The position numbers and the translations under genes were made by a program. Source: Desulfovibrio cuneatus DSM 11391 (GTDB lineage: Bacteria; Desulfobacterota; Desulfovibrionia; Desulfovibrionales; Desulfovibrionaceae). Taken from it: DNA of 64,000 nt. Positions 25,327-33,871 of this stretch are shown here, piece after piece. The stretch spans positions 53,598-117,597 of the forward strand of contig NZ_KE387019.1 of NCBI RefSeq assembly GCF_000430005.1, in the 5' to 3' direction. Below the pieces are notes generated by a model. That model was not told the DNA's origin. It ran no database searches and saw only the letters and a list, made by a program, of their open reading frames with translations. How positions within the stretch are numbered: the stretch's first letter is position 1; each line of letters begins with the position of its first letter.

Positions 25327-27807
25327 GCTATTGAGTTCCCGCCATTTCTGCACTGCTGCCACCCGGTTTTTTACGCCAAGTTTGGCATACACACGGGTAA
25401 GGGTTTTACCCACGGTAATGGGTTTAATCCCAAGGGTTGTGGCAATGGCTGCGTTGCTTTCCCCCAGCAGGGTAAGTTCCAGCACTTCCTGTTCCCTGGG
25501 GGCCAATTTGGGCTGCGGGTTGTGGGTTTTGGCGTGCTTTTTGGCAAGGCCGATAATGGCCGTAATGTAGGAGTCGCGTTCGCCTTCACCAGCCAGTTGG
25601 CGCAGCAACGGCTCCAGGTGTCTGCCATATTCGGCAATGGAGGTGAGAATATGGTCGGGTTTGGCAAGCTTCAGCGCTTTGCGAAGCAAGGTTTTTGCCT
25701 TTTGCTCTTTTTCGAAGTGTTGGGCAGCCAGCGCTTGCAGCAGGTAGGCATGAATGAACCCCATCAGGTTTTGGTAGGGTTCGAAAAGCTTTGGCAGGTC
25801 TTCAGCCATGGCTTCCAGTTGGGCCCACTGGCCTGTGGCAAGCAAGGCTTTTGCATGCACAAGGTACGCAAAGCCTTTGCTTTGGTAAAAGGCATGTCCT
25901 TTTTCCAGGTCGCCCTGGCGTAGCCACAGGGGAATGGCTTCGGGCATGTCCAGTACGGCGGCAATGTAGCCTTGAAACAGGTCGGCAGTGTTTATAAGAA
26001 GAGGATTTGTGGTTTTTGCCACCTGGCTCGCCACTTCTTGCATAAGTTGCACGGCTCGCTCGGAACGTTCCTGGGCAATGTCAAGGCGTGCCTGGGTAAA
26101 ATTGACCCCTATAACAACTGCATGTTGTTCCTTCAGTGTTGCGCGGTAGTTTGATTTCATGAGGAAATGCTCTACCCGCTTTACGCTGCCCGTTTCCAGC
26201 AGAAATTCCGCACGGGTTAGGTCTTGGGCCCCAGCCCCGCACCCGTTGCTCAGTTCCTGGTAAATGTGCAAATGTTTTTCGGCGTTGTCCACTATGCGGG
26301 CATAGGTGCCGGGGGTGCGAAGGTATAAAAATGCCACATGAGGGCAGCAAAAGTTCCAAATATTGTCGCGCCGGGCAATGCTGGAGGATTGTTTTTTCAA
26401 TAAGGCGTAGGCCTTCATATGGTATTCACGCATGGCAACCAGGTCGTTGAATGCGTCCACAGAACGCAGCAACTCAATTTCTCCCAAAACTTTTCCTTTG
26501 ATGGGTTCACTCAGGCTGTCTGTTGCCGTGAAAATTTCTTCCGCTTCGTCTAGCACCGTGCCCATGGGAGAATTTTCCACATGAGCCATGTAATGGTATA
26601 AAAAAGTTAAGTATCCCATGGGGCAACGAATGCGCACCCGCCATGGAATGGCGTTTACCATGGCGGTGACCCGTTCTGGGTCTAATGGTAAATAGGTAGT
26701 TGTTTCCTTGTTCTCAAATAATTGCAAAATTCTCACCAGGGCATCGTCGGTGCCGGCACGGGTAAAAAATTGCATGGCAAGCAGGGGGTCGTCTGCGCCT
26801 GCAAACCAATTGCCAGTGCGCAGGTATAGGGCACCTTTATCAATGGTTGCCGCCGCAGCAGAAACCCCTTCTGCAAGACGACGCTGTAGAATGTCGCGCA
26901 GAATGCTGTGCATGCGGTACGTTTCAGTGCCTGGGTCAAAATTGATAAATGCGTTCTTTTCCAGGAGGGCACGTAAACGGCGCGGGGTGGCCGGGTCTTG
27001 CATAATGAAAGCAGCCTGCTGGGGAGTAAAGCTTGGCAGGGGGGAAGTGGCAAGCATCAGGCGGCGTTCTTCCATGTCAAGGGAAAGGAGAAGGGTGGCT
27101 TCCAGCAGGTGTTCAATGTCACTTGTGGGGCATAAGGCCCCTGTCGCTTGAAAATTGCATAGGCTTAACCATAATGCTGCGGGCCAGCCTTCGCTTTCTT
27201 TCCAGGCTTGTTTTGCCGCACGGTTGTTGGAAATGCCTTGTGCCTTGAACAGGTTGATGGCGTCTTGTTCTGAAAAAGCGAGCAGGTCTTGGGTGAACAG
27301 GGCTGCCAGGCCTTTAAGGCGAAAATCTTCCAGGGGCAAGCCTGGGCGGCTGCGGGAAAGCACCAAAATGTGCAGGCTGGGAATGCGAAGGCGCACAAGG
27401 CCTGCTAAAAATTCACTAATCTCCGGGGCTGTAATTGCCTGGTAGTCGTCCAGCACAAGCAGGGTAGGGTGGTTGGCCAGGGCTTCGCACCATTGTTCCA
27501 GCATGCGTTGCAGTTGCGTGCTGTTGGCAGGGAACCCCATACGGAGCATGTTTTCTGCCAGTTCTGCGCCTTGGGCATGCAATTGGCTGCACAGGCGTTC
27601 CCATTGGTAGGCAAGGCTTTGTGCTTCAAACGGGGCGGTAAGGAAAAAAGTTTTATAGGACAAATGCTCGGCCAGCTCTTGGGCTGCTACTGTTTTGCCG
27701 TAGCCTGTGGGGGCAGTAATGACAACCAGGGGGTGCTGGGCGACAGCTGCACTAAGCAGCTCGGTAATGTGTTCTCGATGGAGGATGTGTTGCGCTCTAA
27801 GAGGCAT
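25324..27807 (-). CDS. MalT/LAL-type LuxR family transcriptional regulator
   Basis: An 827-residue ATP-dependent activator. The N-terminal STAND ATPase has Walker A TAPTGYGKT (about 30-38) and Walker B TLLVLDDYQ. The middle (about 350-740) is helical and repeat-rich, TPR-like, and probably binds an inducer. The C-terminal LuxR helix-turn-helix is LAPREQEVLELTLLGESNAA through KLGVKNRVAAV. MPLRAQHILHREH is chosen as start (27807) because GGAG lies 8 bases upstream; 53 extra codons upstream have no family similarity. A symporter gene lies 675 bases upstream on the same strand and could be a target. The TAG stop coincides with a repeat edge. Confidence 0.9.
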   Translation of the reverse strand: MPLRAQHILHREHITELLSAAVAQHPLVVITAPTGYGKTVAAQELAEHLSYKTFFLTAPFEAQSLAYQWERLCSQLHAQGAELAENMLRMGFPANSTQLQRMLEQWCEALANHPTLLVLDDYQAITAPEISEFLAGLVRLRIPSLHILVLSRSRPGLPLEDFRLKGLAALFTQDLLAFSEQDAINLFKAQGISNNRAAKQAWKESEGWPAALWLSLCNFQATGALCPTSDIEHLLEATLLLSLDMEERRLMLATSPLPSFTPQQAAFIMQDPATPRRLRALLEKNAFINFDPGTETYRMHSILRDILQRRLAEGVSAAAATIDKGALYLRTGNWFAGADDPLLAMQFFTRAGTDDALVRILQLFENKETTTYLPLDPERVTAMVNAIPWRVRIRCPMGYLTFLYHYMAHVENSPMGTVLDEAEEIFTATDSLSEPIKGKVLGEIELLRSVDAFNDLVAMREYHMKAYALLKKQSSSIARRDNIWNFCCPHVAFLYLRTPGTYARIVDNAEKHLHIYQELSNGCGAGAQDLTRAEFLLETGSVKRVEHFLMKSNYRATLKEQHAVVIGVNFTQARLDIAQERSERAVQLMQEVASQVAKTTNPLLINTADLFQGYIAAVLDMPEAIPLWLRQGDLEKGHAFYQSKGFAYLVHAKALLATGQWAQLEAMAEDLPKLFEPYQNLMGFIHAYLLQALAAQHFEKEQKAKTLLRKALKLAKPDHILTSIAEYGRHLEPLLRQLAGEGERDSYITAIIGLAKKHAKTHNPQPKLAPREQEVLELTLLGESNAAIATTLGIKPITVGKTLTRVYAKLGVKNRVAAVQKWRELNS

Positions 27808-28482
27808 GGGTGCGCTCCGTTTTTCTGAACATTGTTGTCTATAATGTACAAATTTGAAAAAAAACGTGAAAGAAAAACAAGAAAAGCAAGTGAGCTTGGG
27901 GCACCCTTTGTTTACACTTGGTACATTTAGCCGATAAAGGTACGTTGGATGCCAGAAGCAAAACACCTACAAAATATAATCACCAGTTTTTTCCGTTTGC
28001 CACGTTTGTTGAGTAAGGGAATGGGGGTTCCGCGAATTTGAACTCCTAATCATTCTCTTAGTATATTGCACTTGCGAAACTGAACAAGCAGTATGCAGAA
28101 TTAATTTCGGTTTGGCAAGATATATAAGTCTATACTAGGTGTGTGAAAAAATGGACAACACTGCCCGCAGGAAAATTGCGACGTATTACTAGATATTTAG
28201 TCCGGTTTGCCCGATGTATTCACCACAGGGGTATTCAGTGTTACCCCTGTGGCTTTTTTGTTTCATACAAATTGGGTAATGCTGTGCGCACGGTGCTGCA
28301 AAGGCAAAGTGCTTACCTGTGTTTTACCTACCATACGCTTTCCAAGTAAAAGGCGTTTCCCCTTGGGGAGCGGCGAACACGGCGCAACCGCTTTGCATCT
28401 TTAAAAAATTGGTTTTGGCGCCTGTCTGCACAGGCTGTGTAATACCAATTCTCGAGTATTATCATATGATTGGCAGTATCGC
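27808..28482. other. intergenic region upstream of the LuxR-type regulator
   Basis: 675 bases, AT-rich near the regulator start. It holds a candidate small RNA (28131-28259) and a short inverted repeat GCCTGT/ACAGGC (28420-28435) that may end symporter transcripts. No protein gene is supported. Confidence 0.5.
28138..28259 (+). ncRNA. candidate small RNA with strong terminator
   Basis: TATACT (28131-28136) is a good -10 element with no clear -35. About 80 bases on, CCACAGGGGTA (28223-28233) and TACCCCTGTGG (28242-28252) form a perfect 11-bp stem followed by CTTTTTTG, a textbook intrinsic terminator. No plus-strand gene lies upstream for it to serve, so a short transcript of about 120 bases starting near 28140 is inferred. 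No family is recognised. Confidence 0.45.
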
Positions 28483-29670
28483 CTACACGCCAGTTTGCAG
28501 GTTTTTTGCTTCCGGGTTGAAAATGCCGTCCAGCATAAGGGCAATGGCTCCGTCGCCGGTTACGTTGCAGGCGGTGCCAAAGCTGTCTTGCAGGGCAAAA
28601 ATAGCCAGTAACAAGGCCACACCAGCAGCGTCAAAACCCAGCACCGTGGTAACAATACCAAGGGAGGCCATAACCGTGCCCCCTGGCACGCCAGGGGCAC
28701 CCACGGCAAATATGCCCAGCAGCAGAATGAACAGTACCATGGTGCCAAGGCTTGGCAGTGCCCCGTAAAGCAGCAGGGAAATAAGCATAACAAACAACGT
28801 TTCAGTAAGAACAGAACCGCACAGGTGAATGGTGGCCCCAAGGGGTACGGCAAAGTCGGCTATGTCGCGGCGCACCATGGTAGACTTGCGGATGCAGGAA
28901 AGGGAAACAGGCAGCGTGGCGGCGCTGGACATGGTGCCTACAGCCGTGAGGTAGGCAGGACCATAGTGGCGCACCACCTGCCAGGGGCTGCGCCGGGAAA
29001 TAATGGCGGCAATAGCATACAGTACGGTCAGCCACACAAGGTGGCCTGCCAGAGCCAGCAGAATAACCACCAGGAATACAGGGGCCTGCCTGGTAATACT
29101 GCCTTCAAAAGTCAGTTCTGCAAAGGTGGTGGCAATGAAAATAGGCAAAATGGGCAGCACCAGCTTTTGTACCACCAGCATCATAATGCGTTCAAATTCG
29201 TCCAGCAGGCTTTCCATCGTTTTGGCCTGGGTAATTAAGGTGGCAATGCCCAAAATAAGGGCGGTTACCAGGGCTGTCATAACGGGCATAAGGGGAGGAA
29301 TATTGAACTTGAATACCAGTTCCGGCAGTGCTTGCAGCCCGGCTACCTCTGTGGGAACGGTAAGGTGCGGGAGAATGGTGTAGCCGGTAACCATGGCGAA
29401 AAAGGCAGCGCCAATGGAAGAGGTGTAGGCAATGACAATAGCTGCGGTGAGCATTTTGCTGGCGTTTTGCCCAAGCTTGGTAATGGAAGGAGCTACAAAC
29501 CCGATAATAACCAGGGGAACAGCATAAAAAATTAGCTGCCCGCAAATGTGCTTGATGGAACCTACCACTTGCATGGTGTTCAAACCTGCCACACTTCCTA
29601 TGGCAACGCCTGCGGCAATGCCCAAAAGCAGCCTGAGGATGAACCCGAAATCGCTTTTGCTTTGTGTCAT
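28483..29670 (-). CDS. dicarboxylate/amino acid:cation symporter (DAACS)
   Basis: A 395-residue secondary transporter with about 8 helices plus the two re-entrant hairpins of the family. Signatures: the Ser-rich hairpin GTMSSAATLPVSL, the unwound TM7 motif GATIHLCGS (usually NMDG), and TM8 ACNVTGDGAIALML. It imports a C4-dicarboxylate or an acidic/neutral amino acid with Na+ or H+; the His-Leu-Cys in place of the common Asn-Met-Asp suggests an unusual cation or substrate preference. AAGGAG lies about 10 bases before ATG 29670. It is a single gene. Confidence 0.92.
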   Translation of the reverse strand: MTQSKSDFGFILRLLLGIAAGVAIGSVAGLNTMQVVGSIKHICGQLIFYAVPLVIIGFVAPSITKLGQNASKMLTAAIVIAYTSSIGAAFFAMVTGYTILPHLTVPTEVAGLQALPELVFKFNIPPLMPVMTALVTALILGIATLITQAKTMESLLDEFERIMMLVVQKLVLPILPIFIATTFAELTFEGSITRQAPVFLVVILLALAGHLVWLTVLYAIAAIISRRSPWQVVRHYGPAYLTAVGTMSSAATLPVSLSCIRKSTMVRRDIADFAVPLGATIHLCGSVLTETLFVMLISLLLYGALPSLGTMVLFILLLGIFAVGAPGVPGGTVMASLGIVTTVLGFDAAGVALLLAIFALQDSFGTACNVTGDGAIALMLDGIFNPEAKNLQTGV

Positions 29671-29916
29671 AACAAAACACTCCTTCCCTGATGTGGTTAC
29701 ATGGTAAAACCTTTATTGGCCTGGTGTGCTGGTTAGTGAATACGTCTGCATTGTTCAGGAAACGCTGGTTATGTGTTTTTCTGAAAGGACAGCCTTATGC
29801 GCAACGGTGGGCCACATGGTGCTATGCGACCTTATTATGCTGCACACACACTATACCGAAAGCATTTCCTACAAGCAAGGGAAAGGGCAGTAGCGGGCGT
29901 GCACGGCAATGGTGGT

Positions 29917-30843
29917 TTAGCGGGAGCGTTTTTTGCCCTTGGTTTTTGCTTTGGTTGCTTGTTGCGGCACAGGCAGTTGCCCCATAAGGGCATCGGCTAC
30001 GTTTTGCGCAAGGCGCTGCAAGGCAAGTTTTTGTGTGGTGGCCCCAAGTGTGGCCTGTGTTTCCTGTTCTTGGGTAAAAGGAATGTGCAGGGCAGCCGCC
30101 CCTTGCTTTTCCCCGCGCAGGAGCATGGCCTTGCTGCCCGGTATTTCCAGTAATATGGAATACCGCAGGGTGGCGGCCGCTTCGGCCCGCAGGCGCCGCT
30201 TCTCTTTTTTCTTGGCTTCCGGTTCCTGGGCAATAAGCAAGGCAGGCGTTATTTCCAGTTCCCCCCCCAATGTGCCAGTGCCGGGCAGCGGGGTGGGTAC
30301 TTCGGGGGCTTTGTGCTTGGTGGCGGCCTGTTTGGCCTCTTTGGGCAGGGCAAGGGCTTTGTTTTGTTCGTCGCGCACGTCACGCAAGGGGGGCAGGGGC
30401 ATGGCTTCCGTGGTGGTTGCAGCAGTGGGTACAGCCATTTCAGCCCGCAGGCCCCTTTCTGCCAGCGTTTCCATGAGTATGGCTATAAACTGCTGTTCCA
30501 GGGCTGCGGCAGGCTGTGCCATGGAAGAATTTATGGGAGGCACCGCCTGTGCTGTGGCTTCAGCTGTTTCTTGTGGCGCGGCTTTGGGGGCTGGGCTCAT
30601 CAGCACGCGCAGTGGGGCCAGCAGTATGGTTTGCCCAGGTTGCATCGGGTTGGCCGAAGCTTTTGGGGGTGTATTCGTCACTCTCTTTTTAGGCGTTGTT
30701 TTGGCGGCATCTGTGTAGTCGTCATAGTCCAGCATGCTTTGGTTTACTGGGGCAGCCAGCGCCAGGGCCGGGGAACACAGCAGAAAAAGGCCAGCATACA
30801 AGGCGAAGCAGGCGGGGCGTAGCAGCAGAAAGAGTGCATTCAT
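29917..30843 (-). CDS. secreted Ala/Pro/Lys-rich protein of unknown function
   Basis: A 308-residue protein with a signal peptide (about 1-31, hydrophobic FALYAGLFLLC, cleavage after LAA). The middle is low-complexity (Ala, Pro, Thr, Glu, Lys). Two segments look folded: about 60-140 (TILLAPLRVLM...QQFIAILMETLAERGLRAEM) and about 215-295 (YSILLEIPGSKAMLLRG...LALQRLAQNVADALMG), a pattern seen in outer-membrane-linked lipoproteins, but there is no lipobox. It ends in a basic tail (KAKTKGKKRSR). No family is recognised. It is divergent from panB. The ribosome site is weak. Confidence 0.7.
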   Translation of the reverse strand: MNALFLLLRPACFALYAGLFLLCSPALALAAPVNQSMLDYDDYTDAAKTTPKKRVTNTPPKASANPMQPGQTILLAPLRVLMSPAPKAAPQETAEATAQAVPPINSSMAQPAAALEQQFIAILMETLAERGLRAEMAVPTAATTTEAMPLPPLRDVRDEQNKALALPKEAKQAATKHKAPEVPTPLPGTGTLGGELEITPALLIAQEPEAKKKEKRRLRAEAAATLRYSILLEIPGSKAMLLRGEKQGAAALHIPFTQEQETQATLGATTQKLALQRLAQNVADALMGQLPVPQQATKAKTKGKKRSR

Positions 30844-31109
30844 GCGTAGGTACCAGGGTTAAGGGGGCAGGTGGTGGCAGGCCATGCCAGTACAGGCTGC
30901 CAGTACAGGCTGCCATGGCTTGCAGGGCATGTAAGTATACCAGGAAATGGAAAGGAAGGAAATGGTGGTGCAGCCATTCATTTTTGCGGGTAACTAAATG
31001 AGCGGTCCGCTTCAGGTCTTTACCTTCCTGCCTGGGTGGGGTATGGGTGGGCTTAGGGGTGAATCTCCTCCTTGCTATTTTTCTTCCATTCTTCCATAAG
31101 GATAAGCCC

Positions 31110-31973
31110 ATGAGTGTTCCCGTAAAGCCGCGCAGCAGCGCTTTAGCTATTCGGCAGGCCAAAGGCCAGCGTAAAATTGCCATGCTTACGGCGTATGATT
31201 TTCCTTTTGCCAGCCTTGTGGACGGCAACGGGGTTGATATTGTTCTTGTAGGCGATTCCCTGGGCATGGTGGTGCTGGGGGAAGCCGACACCCTGAGCGT
31301 AACCCTGGATGATATGATTCGCCACACAAAAGCCGTAGTGGGGGCTGTGCAGCATAGCCTTGTGGTGGCAGATATGCCCTTTATGACCTATGAAGCCGGG
31401 GTGGAAGCAGCCCTTGCCAACGCCGCCCGCCTTGCCCAGGCCACAGGGGTGCGGGCAGTAAAGCTGGAAGGCGGTGCCCACATTTTGCCCCAGGTGCGGG
31501 CGCTGGTGCAAAGCGGTATTGCTGTAATGGGGCACCTTGGCTTAACCCCCCAGCGGGCCGCTATTTTTGGCGGGTTCAAGGTGCAGGGCCGCACGGCAGC
31601 TTCTGCCAAGGCCATGCTGGCGGACGCAAAAGCCCTGGAAGAAGCCGGGTGCTTTGCCCTGGTGCTGGAAGCAGTGCCCAGTGTGGTGGCAGAGTATATT
31701 ACCCAGCGCATTGGCATTCCTACCATTGGTATTGGTGCCGGGGCCGGGTGCGACGGCCAAGTGCTGGTGCTGCACGACATGCTTGGGCTTACCAGCGGGC
31801 ATATACCCAAATTCGTCAAGCAGTATGCCAACTTGAAAGACCAGGTGGCCCAGGCTGTGAGTGCCTATGTGGCAGACGTGCAGCAGGGCCAGTTCCCGGC
31901 AGAGGAACATGGGTTTGCCATGCCGGAGGCGGAACGCACCCTTTTGCTAGGGAATGACAAAAAAAAAGGTTGA
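31110..31973 (+). CDS. panB: 3-methyl-2-oxobutanoate hydroxymethyltransferase
   Basis: A 287-residue enzyme, the first step of pantothenate synthesis: 2-oxoisovalerate plus methylene-tetrahydrofolate gives ketopantoate. Motifs: VGDSLGMVVLG (metal Asp), DMPFMTYE, VKLEGGAHI, MGHLGLTPQ and IGIGAGAGCDGQVLVLHD. AAGGA lies about 8 bases before ATG 31110; upstream in-frame starts add only non-family residues. It ends within the -35 box of the trp promoter: the panB TGA (31971-31973) is inside TTGACA. panC and panD are not in this window. Confidence 0.96.
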   Translation: MSVPVKPRSSALAIRQAKGQRKIAMLTAYDFPFASLVDGNGVDIVLVGDSLGMVVLGEADTLSVTLDDMIRHTKAVVGAVQHSLVVADMPFMTYEAGVEAALANAARLAQATGVRAVKLEGGAHILPQVRALVQSGIAVMGHLGLTPQRAAIFGGFKVQGRTAASAKAMLADAKALEEAGCFALVLEAVPSVVAEYITQRIGIPTIGIGAGAGCDGQVLVLHDMLGLTSGHIPKFVKQYANLKDQVAQAVSAYVADVQQGQFPAEEHGFAMPEAERTLLLGNDKKKG

Positions 31974-31999
31974 CAGCCCTTTCCTTTTGCTTTTATAAA
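31970..31999 (+). promoter_or_regulatory. trp operon promoter
   Basis: TTGACA (31970-31975) and TATAAA (31994-31999) are separated by 18 bases, close to the sigma-70 consensus. Transcription should start near 32006, 30 bases before the leader-peptide start codon. The -35 box overlaps the panB stop codon. No Trp-repressor operator is recognised. Confidence 0.75.
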
Positions 32000-32035
32000 A
32001 ATAGAAATTATTTACACACAGCTTTGGATAATACC

Positions 32036-32158
32036 ATGACTACCCAGATTGAACAGACCATTTCCACCGCACGCTCCTTGAGCTTCGCCCCGCAATGTGG
32101 CGTTGCTTTTGGTCGTTGGTGGCAAGGCGCTCTTTCTGCGGGATTGGTTCGCGTCTAG
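32036..32158 (+). CDS. trpL: trp operon leader peptide
   Basis: A 40-residue peptide from ATG 32036 to TAG 32156-32158. Tandem Trp codons TGGTGG (32117-32122, residues 28-29) lie in GRWWQGALSAG, just before the attenuator. Stalling at these codons when charged tRNA-Trp is scarce would cover the arm at 32126-32131. The peptide is longer than the 14-residue E. coli TrpL; an internal start is possible, since the ribosome site (GGAT) is weak. Confidence 0.8.
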   Translation: MTTQIEQTISTARSLSFAPQCGVAFGRWWQGALSAGLVRV

Positions 32159-32216
32159 CGCTGTATCGTTACACAAAAACCAAAGGGCCGCAGGCATATG
32201 CTTGCGGCCCTTTTTT
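32117..32216 (+). promoter_or_regulatory. trp attenuator (antiterminator and terminator)
   Basis: The terminator is GGGCCGCAGGCA (32185-32196) paired with TGCTTGCGGCCC (32199-32210), followed by T6 (32211-32216). An alternative pairing joins CTGCGG (32136-32141) to CCGCAG (32188-32193), which would break the terminator. A protective stem GGCGCT (32126-32131) with AGCGCT (32157-32162) encloses CTGCGG. The arrangement matches ribosome-mediated attenuation: stalling at the Trp codons opens the protective stem and allows the antiterminator. Confidence 0.8.
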
Positions 32217-32270
32217 GTATTTGCCAGGGGGGCCGCAGCAAGGCCCGCGTCCTTACTAAAGGAGCCCCCC

Positions 32271-33707
32271 ATGGCACTTCTTTTGGCACAACATGCCACG
32301 CTTTTGGAAAGCGACCTGGAAACCCCGGTGGGACTTTTTATCCGCCAGGTGGGTGAAAAACAGGGTATTTTATTGGAAAGTACAGATGTAGACGGGCGCT
32401 GGGGCCGTTACAGCGTTATTGCTGCGGACTTTTTGCTTACTGCCCGGTGCCAAAATGGTGTGCTGGAATTAACCACGGCAGACCCACGCCTTGCTCCCCT
32501 GCATTCCCATGCGGGCAAACCCTACTTTGAAGGCGTGCGTGGCCTTATGGAATCGCTGGAAGTGCAGCCCCCCCAAGGGTTGGACTTGCCAGCCATTACC
32601 CGTGGGCTGTATGGCTACCTTGGCTATGGGGCTGCCGGGCTTTTGGAACCAGCCCTAGCCCCGGTGTTGCCCCCGCAAGAAGCGGAAGCCTGCCTTGTGT
32701 TGCCCGGCACCCTGACCCTGTTTGACCACGTGTATAATCGTATTATTCGTCTTACCCCCTACCTTGAAGGCGGCCCCCTGCAACCCTTGCCGGAAACGGT
32801 TGCTGCCCAGGGCCAGCATGAAACCCGCCCCCCCGCCACGCTGCCGGGGAAAGAAGCCTATACCGCTGCCGTTGCCAGGGTGAAAGAACAGATTGCCCAG
32901 GGTGAAGCGGTGCAGGTGGTGCTTTCCACTTCCTTTTCCGCGCCCTTGGCGGAAAGTCCTTTTTCCTTATACCGCAGGCTGCGCCGGGTAAATCCTTCCT
33001 CTTACATGTTCTACATGCGCCTGCCGGGCATGGTGCTGCTTGGTTCCTCCCCTGAAGTGCTGGTGACGTGCGAAGGGGGAACCCTGCGCCTGTGCCCCAT
33101 TGCAGGCACCCGCCCCCGCAGTAAAGATGCCGCAGAAGATGCCATGTTCGGCGACGACCTGCTGCAAGACCCTAAAGAAAAAGCAGAGCATGTGATGCTG
33201 GTGGACCTTGGCCGCAACGACCTTGGCCGGGTGGCTGTACCCGGTTCTGTGTGCCTTGAGCGGTTCATGGAAGTGGAGCGCTTTTCCCATGTGATGCACC
33301 TGACTTCACGCATTGGGGCAGAGCTTGCACCGGGCAATGATGCCATTGACGTGCTGGCAGCCACTTTCCCCGCAGGCACAGTAAGCGGTGCCCCCAAGGT
33401 GCGGGCCATGCAGATTATAGCAGAGGAAGAAGCCGCCCCCCGTGGCCCCTATGCCGGGGCCATTGGCTGGCTTGGGCTGGATAAAAGCGCTGTGCACCTT
33501 GATTTTGGCATTACCATTCGCAGCATGTGGGTGCGCCAGGGCCAGGTGCGCTGGCAGGCCGGGGCTGGCATTGTGTATGATTCTGTTCCTGAAAAGGAAT
33601 GGGCGGAATGCCAGGCCAAAGCCGCTGTAATTCGCCAGGTGGTGTTGGGGGAAGAACCGCAGTGTTCTGCTGCTTCCTCCCGTTGTGTACCCAGCCCAGA
33701 GCTTTAG
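32271..33707 (+). CDS. trpE: anthranilate synthase component I
   Basis: A 478-residue chorismate-utilising subunit that makes anthranilate with ammonia supplied by TrpG. Motifs: N-terminal Trp-feedback region ATLLESD, LLGSSPEVLV, PIAGTRPR, MLVDLGRNDLGRVA, MHLTSRIGAEL and FPAGTVSGAPKVRAM. AAGGAG lies 6 bases before ATG 32271, 55 bases past the attenuator T tract. The frame is open upstream but that stretch is the leader region. The TAG stop (33705-33707) lies at the edge of a family B element that separates trpE from trpGD. Confidence 0.96.
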   Translation: MALLLAQHATLLESDLETPVGLFIRQVGEKQGILLESTDVDGRWGRYSVIAADFLLTARCQNGVLELTTADPRLAPLHSHAGKPYFEGVRGLMESLEVQPPQGLDLPAITRGLYGYLGYGAAGLLEPALAPVLPPQEAEACLVLPGTLTLFDHVYNRIIRLTPYLEGGPLQPLPETVAAQGQHETRPPATLPGKEAYTAAVARVKEQIAQGEAVQVVLSTSFSAPLAESPFSLYRRLRRVNPSSYMFYMRLPGMVLLGSSPEVLVTCEGGTLRLCPIAGTRPRSKDAAEDAMFGDDLLQDPKEKAEHVMLVDLGRNDLGRVAVPGSVCLERFMEVERFSHVMHLTSRIGAELAPGNDAIDVLAATFPAGTVSGAPKVRAMQIIAEEEAAPRGPYAGAIGWLGLDKSAVHLDFGITIRSMWVRQGQVRWQAGAGIVYDSVPEKEWAECQAKAAVIRQVVLGEEPQCSAASSRCVPSPEL

Positions 33708-33863
33708 GGAAACGCTGATTTATTCCGTTTGGCGTCGTTACTTCGCTTTTTTTGAAACAGTCGAGGACGGAAGAGTCCACTCCTGCTTCAAAAAAAACTC
33801 GTGCCTTGCCAAACGAAACAACTGAGCGTTTCCCAAATGCCATTTAATCAGTGCTTCCTTAGG
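33706..33863. repeat. family B repeat, complete copy inside the trp operon
   Basis: About 158 bases from AGGGAAACGCTGATT to CAGTGCTTCCTTAGG. The inner arms are CGTTTGGCG/TGCCAAACG and the core arms TTTTTTTGAAACAG/TGCTTCAAAAAAA, enclosing GTCGAGGACGG. The left edge contains the trpE stop; the right edge provides the AGGAG ribosome site (33861-33865) of trpGD. Confidence 0.92.
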
Positions 33864-33871
33864 AGCTAGAT

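Noticed and set aside
28018-28050. tRNA-like T-arm (TTCAAAT on the minus strand)
   Set aside because: The flanking bases do not form the 5-bp T stem, and no acceptor or anticodon arms are found.
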